Of a DNA stretch of 64,000 nucleotides, positions 41,659-49,447 are shown piece by piece. The stretch covers positions 1-64,000 of the forward strand of contig NZ_BBNN01000028.1 of NCBI RefSeq assembly GCF_000829695.1, read 5' to 3'. The stretch's first letter is position 1, and each line of letters opens with the position of its first letter. The notes under the pieces are model-generated. The model searched no databases. It was not told the origin of the DNA and worked only from the letters and a program-made list of their open reading frames with translations. The translations under genes and the position numbers were made by a program. The stretch is from Streptomyces sp. NBRC 110035. Lineage in GTDB: Bacteria > Actinomycetota > Actinomycetes > Streptomycetales > Streptomycetaceae.

Positions 41659-42243
41659 CCCTCGGGCACGCAGCCGAGGAGTGCCGCCCCACTCGGGCGC
41701 CGAACGGCGCGCGCTCCCGGCCGGGTGACCACCCGGCCGGGCCGCGGGACCGCACCCCTACGGGGGCGATCCACGACGCCACGGCCGCGGCGGACGGACT
41801 CGGGCCGACGCCGCCCACGGAAAGTACGGGCCGCCAGGGCATGCACCGCGGTGCTGCTGCCGTGGTCCGCGCCCGCAGCGGCGCACGGGGCCCGGCCGGC
41901 GCGGCCGCGTCCGCAGCTCGCCGGGGCAACCGGTGAACGGGCGGTGGCCGGGGCCGCGGGCCACGTCGTGGAGGAGGCGCGCCGGGCGGACAGGGGCGGG
42001 GTACGGTGCCGGAAGCCCGGAAGCCCGGAAGCCCGGAAGCCCGGAAGCCCGGAAGCCCGGAAGCCCGGAAGCCCGGGCGCGCGTCGGCTCCGGAAGACTC
42101 CTCGGCCGATCCCGCTCACCGGCCCCTCGCCGGTCCGGGCCCGGACCGTCCGCCCGCCGACGGTCCGTGGTGTCCCACCGTCCCGGGCCCGCCTCTCAGC
42201 CGCCCGCCCGCTTTCTCCCGCCGCCCACCGGCCCGGCCGCGGG
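41659..42243. other. Gene-free region with repeats
   Basis: 585 bases between the regulator remnant and pcaL, without a supported gene. Open frames here are arginine- and proline-rich, in both orientations, and look like composition effects. The one clear element is the 8-bp tandem repeat at 42011-42074. No LuxR-type HTH is found here in any frame. Confidence 0.55.
42011..42074. repeat. Microsatellite: eight copies of GGAAGCCC
   Basis: Eight perfect head-to-tail copies of an 8-bp unit, 64 bases in all, in the gap between the regulator remnant and pcaL. On the minus strand it reads GGGCTTCC and lies 170-230 bases downstream of the pcaL stop. Copy number is likely to vary between strains. Confidence 0.95.
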
Positions 42244-43389
42244 TCAGGACGCTCGGCCGGACTCCTCCGTCTCCGCTTCCGTCTCCGCCAGTACCCGCTG
42301 GGCCGTGGCGAACGCGGAGTTGGCCGCCGGGACTCCGCAGTACACCGCCGTCTGCAGCAGGACGGCCCCGATCTCCTCGGGGGCGAGGCCGTTGCGGCGT
42401 GCCGCGCGGACGTGCATGGCCAGCTCGTCGTAGTGGCCGTGGGCGACCAGGGCGGTGAGTGTGATCATGCTGCGTTCGCGGCGGCTGAGCGTCGGGTCGG
42501 TCCACACCTCGCCCCAGGCGTAGCGCGCGATGAAGTCCTGGAACCGCGCCGTGAACGGCGTCTGCCGTGCCTGGGCCCGGTCCACGTGCGCGTCCCCGAG
42601 AACCTCGCGTCGTACCCGCATCCCGCCCGCCGCGTCCCCGCCGAAGTGCGCCCGCAGCGCCGTCAGTACCGCCTCCGGGCGCTGCGCCGGCGCCAGGTGC
42701 GAGGCACCCGGGATCTCCACGAGCCCCGACCCCGGTACCGCGTCGGCTATCTCGCGCAGATGCGCCGGGGGTGTCGCCGGGTCCTCCCGGCCGGCCACCA
42801 GCAGTGTCGGCGCCCCGATCTCGGCGAGGCGGTCCCGCAGGTCGAACGCGGCCAGCGCGTCGCAGCAGGCGGCATACGCTCCGGGGTCGGCGTCCCGGTG
42901 GTCGCGGACCAGCTCGGGCACCGTGAAACCGGGCGTGAACCAGCGGGAGTCCGCGCTCCGCGCGAGCTCCGCCGGGCCCCCGCTCCGCACCAGCGCAGCC
43001 CGCTCCTCCCAGGCCTTCGCACCGTTGAAGTGGGCCGAGGAGCAGATCACGGCCAGCGACGACACCCGCTGCGGGTACCGTACGGCCAGCTCCAGACCCA
43101 CCGCGCCGCCCACCGACACTCCCGCGTAGGCGAACCGCTCGATGCCGAGCGAGTCGGCGAGTGCGATCACCAGGTCCGCGAGATCGCCGACGCTCGCGCC
43201 GGGACCGATCAGCCCGGCCGCCGAACCGCCGTGCCCCGGCAGGTCCCAGCGGACCACCCGGTGCGTGACCGACAGCTCGGGCGCCACCTTGTCCCACAGG
43301 GCGTACGACGTGCCCAGCGAGGGGCCGAGCAGCAGCGGGGGAGCGGAACCGGATCCTTCGACGCGGTGGTTGAGGAGAGTGTCGGTCAC
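42244..43389 (-). CDS. pcaL: Fused 3-oxoadipate enol-lactonase / 4-carboxymuconolactone decarboxylase
   Basis: A 381-residue bifunctional enzyme. Residues 1-250 are an alpha/beta hydrolase (PcaD): oxyanion region LLLGPSLGTSYALWD, nucleophile AGVSVGGAVGLEL, acid VAGREDPATPP and histidine PGASHLAPAQRPE. Residues 260-380 are a carboxymuconolactone decarboxylase (PcaC): RRERSMITLTALVAHGHYDE, LAMHVRAARRNG and EEIGAVLLQTAVYCGVPAAN. It catalyses the last two ring-derived steps to 3-oxoadipate in the protocatechuate branch. GTG 43389 overlaps the pcaB stop by 4 bases. Last gene of the pcaHGBL operon. Confidence 0.93.
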   Translation of the reverse strand: MTDTLLNHRVEGSGSAPPLLLGPSLGTSYALWDKVAPELSVTHRVVRWDLPGHGGSAAGLIGPGASVGDLADLVIALADSLGIERFAYAGVSVGGAVGLELAVRYPQRVSSLAVICSSAHFNGAKAWEERAALVRSGGPAELARSADSRWFTPGFTVPELVRDHRDADPGAYAACCDALAAFDLRDRLAEIGAPTLLVAGREDPATPPAHLREIADAVPGSGLVEIPGASHLAPAQRPEAVLTALRAHFGGDAAGGMRVRREVLGDAHVDRAQARQTPFTARFQDFIARYAWGEVWTDPTLSRRERSMITLTALVAHGHYDELAMHVRAARRNGLAPEEIGAVLLQTAVYCGVPAANSAFATAQRVLAETEAETEESGRAS

Positions 43390-44762
43390 GAGCGCTCCAG
43401 TGCACGGTCGGTGAGAGGTCCGGCAGAGCCGGTGTAACGGGCGGGGTCGGTCACGGCGCCGAGGTCGAAGCTCCTCCACTCCGGGCGCTCCGCCAGCTCC
43501 GGTTCCGCGGAAAGCAGTTCACCGAGCATCTCGCCGAGCAGCGCCCCGAGGTCGCGGCCCTCCGCGTACGCGCGCCGCGCCAGGCCGGTGAGCAGCTCCT
43601 TCGCCCGGTCACGCCCGAGGAGGGGCGCCAGCTCGGCGGACAACCGCTCGGAGACGACCAACCCGTGGGTCAGGTCGAGGTGTTCGCGCATGACGTCCGC
43701 GTGCACCCGGAGTCCTTCGATGAGTTCGGCGGCGTTGCGGGCCGCGCCGCCGGTCAGGCGCAGCAGTTCCCGCAGCGGCTCCCACTCGGCGTGCCAGGCC
43801 CCGGCCGGCCGCTCGTCCTCGGCCACCAGCGAGCCGTACAGCGTGGCCGCGAGCTGCGGGGCCTGCCGGGCCGCCGCCGCGATCAGTGCCGAACGCACCG
43901 GGTTGGCCTTGTGCGGCATGGCCGAGGACCCGCCGCCGCTGCCCTCGGCGACTTCGGCGATCTCGGTGCGGGAGTACGTGAGCACGTCCGCCGCGAGCTT
44001 GCCCAGCGCTCCGGCGGTGAAGGCGAGAGCACCGGCGAGATCGGCGACCGGGGTGCGCAGCGTGTGCCAGGGAAGAGCGGGCGGACACAGCCCCAGCTCC
44101 CGGGCGTAGAGCGCGGGAAGCCCGGTCGGATCCGTCGCCCCGTACGCCGTGAACGCGGCCAGCGTGCCTGCCGCCCCGCCGAGCTGGGCGGGCAGCGTGA
44201 CGCGCACGGCCGTCGCCCGGTCGCGTGCGTCGAGCACCAGGGAGCGCCACCCGGCGGCCTTCAGCCCGAACGTCGTCGGCACCGCGTGCTGGGTCAGCGT
44301 CCGCCCCGGCAGCACGGTGTCGCGGTGCTCGGCGGCGAGGCCGGACAGGGCCCGCTGGGCGCGGTCGAGGTCGTCGAGGAGCGGGCCGAGGGCGCGGTGG
44401 GCCACCAGCATCAGCGCGGTGTCCATGATGTCCTGGCTGGTGGCACCCCGGTGCACGTAAGGGCCGTAGGGCTCGCCCACCGCCCCGGTCAGATCCGCGA
44501 CCAGCGGGATCACCGGGTTCCCGCCGCCCCGCGCCCGCTCGGCGAGGGACGCCGGGTCGAAGCGGCCGGGGTCGGCGGCCGCCGCCGTGACCGCCGCGGC
44601 GGCCCCGGCGGGGGCGAGCCCGGCGGCCGCCTGCGCCCGGGTCAGTGCGGCCTCGGCGTCGAGCAGCGCCCGCAGGACGGCGCCGTCACCGGCCTCGGCG
44701 GCGGCCGGTGAACCGGCCCACCCGGGGGCGAGCAGGCCGGTGCCGGTGTCGGCCGGTGTCAC
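43386..44762 (-). CDS. pcaB: 3-carboxy-cis,cis-muconate cycloisomerase
   Basis: A 458-residue fumarase/aspartase-superfamily enzyme that lactonises 3-carboxymuconate to 4-carboxymuconolactone. The superfamily signature GSSAMPHKANPVRSALI is present at about residues 275-295, and HRGATSQDIMDTALML and RTLTQHAVPTTFGLK are typical of PcaB. It starts with GTG at 44762, overlapping the pcaG stop (GTGA), and its end overlaps pcaL. The tight coupling implies one mRNA for pcaHGBL. Confidence 0.93.
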   Translation of the reverse strand: MTPADTGTGLLAPGWAGSPAAAEAGDGAVLRALLDAEAALTRAQAAAGLAPAGAAAAVTAAAADPGRFDPASLAERARGGGNPVIPLVADLTGAVGEPYGPYVHRGATSQDIMDTALMLVAHRALGPLLDDLDRAQRALSGLAAEHRDTVLPGRTLTQHAVPTTFGLKAAGWRSLVLDARDRATAVRVTLPAQLGGAAGTLAAFTAYGATDPTGLPALYARELGLCPPALPWHTLRTPVADLAGALAFTAGALGKLAADVLTYSRTEIAEVAEGSGGGSSAMPHKANPVRSALIAAAARQAPQLAATLYGSLVAEDERPAGAWHAEWEPLRELLRLTGGAARNAAELIEGLRVHADVMREHLDLTHGLVVSERLSAELAPLLGRDRAKELLTGLARRAYAEGRDLGALLGEMLGELLSAEPELAERPEWRSFDLGAVTDPARYTGSAGPLTDRALERS

Positions 44763-45364
44763 GTGAACTCCAGGAAGACCGTTTCACCCTCGCCCTGGAG
44801 GCGGACGTCGAAACGGTATGTTCCCCGCCCCTCGTCCGCCGCGATCAGCGTGGCGCGGCGCTCCGTGTCGAGCCGGGACAGCAGCGGGTCCGCCGCGAGC
44901 GCCGCCTCGTCGCCCGGCAGGTGGATCCGGGTGAACAGGTGCGTCAGCAGGCCCCGCGCGAACACGCACAGGCTGAGGTACGGAGCGTGGTGCCCCCGGG
45001 CCCCCGGCCGCAGCGTGCGCACGTACCAGTGGCCGTCGGCGTCGGTCTGGATCCGGCCGAAGCCGGTGAACTCCACTCCGTTGCGGCCCAGGAAGCCGCC
45101 GCTCGCCGGGTCCCGCCGCATCGAGCCGTCGGCGGTCGCCAGGTCGCCCCGGGGGTCGGGCCCCCACACCTCCAGCAGTGCGTCCGGCAGCGGGTTGCCC
45201 TCACCGTCGTACACGTGGCCGTGCACGGTGACGGTGTCCGGGTGGCCGAGCGGCGCTATGTCCTCGCCGCCGCGGAACGGCAGCGCGTACCCGTAGAAGG
45301 GGCCGACGGTGTGCGAGGGGGTGGGCGGCACGTTCTTCGGACTGCCCGGGTCGGTCTTCGTCAT
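44759..45364 (-). CDS. pcaG: Protocatechuate 3,4-dioxygenase alpha subunit
   Basis: A 201-residue subunit of the intradiol dioxygenase that opens protocatechuate. Typical elements: PPTPSHTVGPFYGYALPF at the N-terminus, VYDGEGNPLPDALLEVWGPD (intradiol signature), and APYLSLCVFARGLLTHLFTR. The alpha subunit lacks the iron ligands carried by PcaH. ATG 45364 is 5 bases after the pcaH stop; the in-frame extension upstream is antisense noise within pcaH. Confidence 0.92.
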   Translation of the reverse strand: MTKTDPGSPKNVPPTPSHTVGPFYGYALPFRGGEDIAPLGHPDTVTVHGHVYDGEGNPLPDALLEVWGPDPRGDLATADGSMRRDPASGGFLGRNGVEFTGFGRIQTDADGHWYVRTLRPGARGHHAPYLSLCVFARGLLTHLFTRIHLPGDEAALAADPLLSRLDTERRATLIAADEGRGTYRFDVRLQGEGETVFLEFT

Positions 45365-45369
45365 GTCGG

Positions 45370-46149
45370 TCAGCGCCCTTCTTCCATCCAGGTGGCCCGC
45401 GGCCCGTCGAGCACGATGTCCCAGTGGTAGCCGAGGCAGAACTCCGGCACCGACAGACTGTGGTCGTAGGCCGCCACCAGCCGCCGGCGGGCCGCGTCGT
45501 CGGTCACCGACTGCAGTATCGGGTCGTACGGGAACAGCGGGTCGTTCGGGAAGTACATCTGCGTCACCAGCCGCTGGGTGAAGGCGCTGCCGAAGACGGA
45601 GAAGTGGATGTGCGCCGGGCGCCACGCGTTGACGTGGTTGCGCCACGGATACGGGCCCGGCTGGATGGTCGTGAAGCGGTAGAAGCCCTCTGCGTCGGTG
45701 AGGGTGCGCCCGGCGCCGGTGAAGTTCGGGTCCAGCGGGGCTTCGTGCTGCTCCCGCTGATGGGCGTACCGCCCGGCCGAGTTGGCCTGCCAGACCTCCA
45801 CCAGCTGACCGCGCACGGGACGTCCGTCCCGGTCGAGGAGCCGCCCGGAGACGGTGATCCGCTCGCCGACGGGCTCGCCGGTGTGCTGCCGGGTGAGGTC
45901 GTTGTCGGTCTCACTGACGTCACGCTCCCCCCAGGCGGGCGAGGACAGCTCCACCAGTTCCGGGTCCTTGGTCACGTCGACCGCGATCGCCGGCTGCCGG
46001 GGGTGGCGCAGCACCGACGAACGGTACGGCCGGTAGTCGCGGCGCGGATGGTGCTCGACGGGGGCGCCGCCCGCCACCCGCTTCTCGTACGCGGCGTGCT
46101 CGGCCGCGATCTCCTGGTCGATGTCGTGCTGGGTGAGAACGTTCGCCAC
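45370..46149 (-). CDS. pcaH: Protocatechuate 3,4-dioxygenase beta subunit
   Basis: A 259-residue iron-bearing subunit. The ligands are visible: Tyr in GQLVEVWQANSAGRYAHQ, Tyr in QPGPYPWRNHVNAWRP, and the histidines of RPAHIHFSVFG. LTQHDIDQEIAAEHAAYEKR is the usual N-terminus. I prefer GTG 46149 because AAGGTGG precedes it at good distance; ATG 46167, six codons upstream, lacks a ribosome binding site. First gene of pcaHGBL and divergent from pcaV. In the S. coelicolor operon pcaIJF come before pcaH; here they are absent. Confidence 0.92.
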   Translation of the reverse strand: MANVLTQHDIDQEIAAEHAAYEKRVAGGAPVEHHPRRDYRPYRSSVLRHPRQPAIAVDVTKDPELVELSSPAWGERDVSETDNDLTRQHTGEPVGERITVSGRLLDRDGRPVRGQLVEVWQANSAGRYAHQREQHEAPLDPNFTGAGRTLTDAEGFYRFTTIQPGPYPWRNHVNAWRPAHIHFSVFGSAFTQRLVTQMYFPNDPLFPYDPILQSVTDDAARRRLVAAYDHSLSVPEFCLGYHWDIVLDGPRATWMEEGR

Positions 46150-46230
46150 AGAGGCCACCACCTTCATTAGTCAGGACACGGAGTATTTTCACAACAACTC
46201 CCTCACGTTGTCACCGCCCGGCGGGAGCGT

Positions 46231-46301
46231 CAATACCCTGTCTCATCCTGCGTCGATGTCGTCACGGGTTGACAGACAGGGTCGGCCGTGCACGGGTATT
46301 G
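46231..46301. promoter_or_regulatory. Nested inverted repeats in the pcaV-pcaH control region
   Basis: ACCCTGTCT (46235-46243) pairs with AGACAGGGT (46274-46282), and CAATACCC (46231-46238) pairs with GGGTATTG (46294-46301). TTGACA at 46269-46274 may be the -35 of pcaV. These are probably PcaV sites, since the S. coelicolor MarR protein PcaV represses the divergent pca operon until protocatechuate binds. Confidence 0.6.
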
Positions 46302-46346
46302 TTCAGTGCACCAACGAATCGACGGCATCGGCAGTGAGGGGCGTAC

Positions 46347-46811
46347 ATGACCGCGGTGGACCTCGCCACGCATCCGGGACACCTGGCCCGGCGGCTCCAG
46401 CAGGCGCACCACCTGCTGTGGAACACGATGGTGTCCGAGGAGATCACCTCCCCGCAGTTCGCGGTCCTCAACGTGCTCGTCGCCGAGCCGGGCCTGGACC
46501 AGCGGACCGTGGGGGAGCGGGTCGGTCTCGACCGGTCCACCATCGCCGAGGTGATCGGCCGGCTCGTCCGGCGGGAACTGCTCGGCAAGGTCCGTGACCC
46601 GCAGGACGGCCGCCGCTTCCTGCTCCGGCTCACCGACGACGGCCTGCGCACCCACCGCAGGCTGACGGTGCGCACGGCCCGGATGAACCAGGTCTTCCTG
46701 GGCCCGCTGGACGCCGACGAGCAGGCCGCCTTCTTCGAGCTGATCCGGCGGGTGGCGGACGCCGCCGAAGGGCTGCGCCGCCCCGGCGGGCCGACCGCCC
46801 CGGTGACCTGA
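46347..46811 (+). CDS. pcaV: MarR-family regulator of the pca operon
   Basis: A 154-residue MarR protein. The winged HTH is seen as GLDQRTVGERVGLDRSTIAE followed by VIGRLVRRELLGKVRDPQDG and RRFLLRLTDDG (the wing, D-x-R motif). Helix 1 residues (ARRLQQAHHLLW) fit PcaV-type ligand pockets. In S. coelicolor PcaV binds protocatechuate directly and represses the adjacent pca genes. The gene is divergent from pcaH across a 197-base gap with nested palindromes, supporting the same role. Confidence 0.85.
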   Translation: MTAVDLATHPGHLARRLQQAHHLLWNTMVSEEITSPQFAVLNVLVAEPGLDQRTVGERVGLDRSTIAEVIGRLVRRELLGKVRDPQDGRRFLLRLTDDGLRTHRRLTVRTARMNQVFLGPLDADEQAAFFELIRRVADAAEGLRRPGGPTAPVT

Positions 46812-46870
46812 CGCCCGGGTGGGCCGGCGCCCCGGTGACCCGCGGGTCCCGCCGACCGCCTCCGTGCCGG

Positions 46871-47884
46871 TCAGGCGGCCTCCGCGTAGACCACCCACAC
46901 CTGCCCCCGCGCGAAGTTCACCGCGGTGCCGTCCTCCGTCGTGAACGCGGTGCCGTCCGAGGCGTCCGGGCGGCTCCAGCGGACGTCGTGGGCGCGCCCG
47001 TCGCGCAGCACGGTGGCCGTTCCGGAGCCCACCGTCTCGGTGTACGGCGTGTTGCTGCCCCGGGAGTCGTGATAGCCGGACGGGCGGACGGTCACGTACT
47101 GCACGACGACGGTCGAGGGCGCCACCGGCTCGCCCCGCGCGGTGACCGCGGGGGTGCCGTCCATGGAGACCAGCCAGCGGTTCCGGGCGTCGGACCAGGT
47201 GAAGGTGAAGCGGGCCGCCGGATAGCGCACCGTACGCGTGGTCTCGGGTTCGCCGCCCGCGGGCGGCGGGCCGTCGCGGAAGCCGGTGGTCAGCGCGGCC
47301 CGGCCGGGCGGGCCGTCCATGAACCGCCGGGGCTGGAGGTAGAGGTTGTGCGGGGCGGACCGGTGGGCGCCCCGGACGTAGACGTCCGCCCCCGCGTCGG
47401 ACGTGCCGGGTGTCAGGGGCTCCAGCGGAGCCCGGTCGATCAGCGGCAGCAGCCTGCCCTGCGCCCCGGAGAACGCCAGAACCGGCCGGTCGAACTGGCG
47501 CAGCAGCTCCAGGTCGGCCTCCCGGGCGCTGCGCACCGGGCCGACGGACTCGGGCAGCCGGGTGGCGTAGACCGCCATCAGGCGGCTCAGACCGCCCTCG
47601 ACCTGCTCCACGTACACCACGTCCGCCGACTCCAGGCCCGTCTGGGGGCGGGCCGCGGGGACGTTGTCGATCTTCACCGCGAGGACCGGCGGGTGGCCGT
47701 CCCCTTCGGTCCGCTCCGTCCCGCCCGGACGCGTGGTGCGGGGCGATCCGCGTCCGTCGTCGCCGGGGCCGTTCGACGCCGTGCAGCCCGCCGCGAGACC
47801 GGCCGCCAGCAGTGCCGCCAGCAGCGCTCCCGTCGTCGCGACGCGTCGTGTGCGTGCTCTTCGTCCCGTGCCCACCGTCGCCAC
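46871..47884 (-). CDS. DUF3048 lipoprotein (YerB-like)
   Basis: A 337-residue secreted lipoprotein. The signal peptide runs TGALLAALLAAGLAAGC, with the lipobox cysteine near residue 34. The DUF3048 core starts PPVLAVKIDNVPAARPQTGL, continues DVVYVEQVEGGLSRLMAVYA and RSAREADLELLRQFDRPVLA, and ends with a beta-rich C-terminal domain containing TEDGTAVNFARGQVWVVYAE. Its role is unknown; Bacillus YerB is the best-known relative. GTG 47884 is chosen; another GTG lies three codons inside. It converges on pcaV. Confidence 0.87.
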   Translation of the reverse strand: MATVGTGRRARTRRVATTGALLAALLAAGLAAGCTASNGPGDDGRGSPRTTRPGGTERTEGDGHPPVLAVKIDNVPAARPQTGLESADVVYVEQVEGGLSRLMAVYATRLPESVGPVRSAREADLELLRQFDRPVLAFSGAQGRLLPLIDRAPLEPLTPGTSDAGADVYVRGAHRSAPHNLYLQPRRFMDGPPGRAALTTGFRDGPPPAGGEPETTRTVRYPAARFTFTWSDARNRWLVSMDGTPAVTARGEPVAPSTVVVQYVTVRPSGYHDSRGSNTPYTETVGSGTATVLRDGRAHDVRWSRPDASDGTAFTTEDGTAVNFARGQVWVVYAEAA

Positions 47885-48083
47885 CCTGCCTGCCCTACAT
47901 CATCGGCTGTCTTGATTGTGCGCTTTTCTGATCGTCGGTGGCCATGCCTGATCGACGGTGTTCCCGCGCGGTGGCTTCCGCCGATCGGCTCAGCGGGGCG
48001 CGGTTCGGCATGGAGCGCACGGGTACCCGGAGCCCGCCGTACGGACGGCGCACCGGCCACGACGACGCAGGGAGCAGGCGGCG

Positions 48084-49274
48084 ATGAAGGCAGTGACCTG
48101 GCAGGGAAAGAGGGACGTCCGGGTGGAGGAGGTGCCCGACCCGCGGATCGAGGAACCGACGGACGCCGTCATCCGCGTCACGTCCACCGGACTGTGCGGC
48201 TCCGACCTGCACCTCTACGAGGTGCTCACCCCGTTCATGACCCCCGGCGACATCCTCGGCCACGAGCCCATGGGCATCGTCGAGGAGGTCGGTGCCGGCG
48301 TACCGGACCTCCAGGCCGGTGACCGTGTCGTCGTGCCGTTCCAGATCGCCTGCGGCAACTGCTGGATGTGCCTCACGGGTCTGCCCACCCAGTGCGAGAC
48401 CACCCAGGTCAGCGCCGAGGGCATGGGCGCGGCCCTGTTCGGCTACACCCGCCTCTACGGCGCGGTGCCGGGCGGCCAGGCCGAGTACCTGCGGGTCCCG
48501 CAGGCGCAGTACGGCCCGATCAAGGTTCCCGAAGGGCCGTCCGACGACCGGTTCGTCTACCTCTCCGACGTACTGCCCACCGCCTGGCAGGCGGTGGTCT
48601 ACGCCGACGTTCCGAAGGGCGGCAGCATCGCCGTGCTCGGCCTCGGTCCCATCGGCGACATGGCCTGCCGGATCGCCCGGCTCAAGGGCGCCGGCCGGGT
48701 CTTCGGCGTGGACCTGGTCCCGGAACGACTGCGCCGGGCGCAGGAACGGGGCGTGGAAACCTTCGACCTGCGTTCCTTCGACGACGAGAAGGAACTCGTC
48801 ACCGCGATCCGCGACCGGACCGACGGCCGCGGCCCCGACGCCGTGATCGACGCCGTCGGCACCGAGGCACACGGCAGCGCGGCGGCCCGCATGGTGCAGA
48901 ACGCCGCGGCGCTGCTGCCCCGGAAGATCGGCGGCCCCCTGGCCGAACGCTTCAGCGTCGACCGGCTCGCCGCCCTGCACACCGCGATCGACCTGGTGCG
49001 CCGCGGCGGCACCGTCTCGATCTCCGGCGTCTACGGCGGCGCGGCGGACCCCATGCCCCTGCTCACCATGTTCGACAAGCAGATCCAGATGCGCATGGGG
49101 CAGGCGAACGTGCGCCGCTGGAGCGACGAGATCATCCCCCACCTGACGGACGACGACCCCCTCGGCGTCGACGACTTCGCCACCCACCGCCTGCCGCTGT
49201 CGGAGGCGCCCCGGGCCTACGACATGTTCCAGCGCAAGCGGGACGGTGCGGTCAAGATCCTCATGCAGCCGTAG
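48084..49274 (+). CDS. Zinc-dependent alcohol dehydrogenase (formaldehyde dehydrogenase-like)
   Basis: A 396-residue MDR enzyme. Catalytic zinc ligands are in STGLCGSDLHLYE and ILGHEPMGIVEEVG; the structural-zinc lobe ACGNCWMCLTGLPTQCE has four cysteines. The cofactor turn is IAVLGLGPIGDMACRIARL. The long C-terminal region matches the FdhA / glutathione-independent formaldehyde dehydrogenase subgroup. ATG 48084 (MKAVTWQGKRDVRVEEVPDP) has GGGAGCAGG upstream; the open frame before it is not conserved. Single gene; the substrate may be formaldehyde or another small alcohol. Confidence 0.9.
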   Translation: MKAVTWQGKRDVRVEEVPDPRIEEPTDAVIRVTSTGLCGSDLHLYEVLTPFMTPGDILGHEPMGIVEEVGAGVPDLQAGDRVVVPFQIACGNCWMCLTGLPTQCETTQVSAEGMGAALFGYTRLYGAVPGGQAEYLRVPQAQYGPIKVPEGPSDDRFVYLSDVLPTAWQAVVYADVPKGGSIAVLGLGPIGDMACRIARLKGAGRVFGVDLVPERLRRAQERGVETFDLRSFDDEKELVTAIRDRTDGRGPDAVIDAVGTEAHGSAAARMVQNAAALLPRKIGGPLAERFSVDRLAALHTAIDLVRRGGTVSISGVYGGAADPMPLLTMFDKQIQMRMGQANVRRWSDEIIPHLTDDDPLGVDDFATHRLPLSEAPRAYDMFQRKRDGAVKILMQP

Positions 49275-49340
49275 CCGTAGCCGTAGCCGCGCGCTTTGCC
49301 GGGCTCGGTGGTCCGCCGCCCCCGCCCGGGTGTCCGAAGA

Positions 49341-49359
49341 CGCCGGGCGAAACCCGGCG
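49341..49359. terminator. Hairpin between convergent genes
   Basis: CGCCGGG (49341-49347), loop CGAAA, CCCGGCG (49353-49359). It lies 66 bases after the alcohol dehydrogenase stop and can end transcription from either side. CCGTAG is repeated three times at 49270-49287 just before it. Confidence 0.6.
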
Positions 49360-49447
49360 GGTACAGCCGGGCCGGGCCGGGAAGCCCGGACCTGCGGCCT
49401 CCCGACCCGGCGCGCCGGATCACCCTCACGGGCACGTCAGCGCTGTG

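Noticed and set aside
42011..42074. Possible origin iterons or CRISPR
   Set aside because: An 8-bp perfect microsatellite without spacers, DnaA boxes or replication genes nearby.
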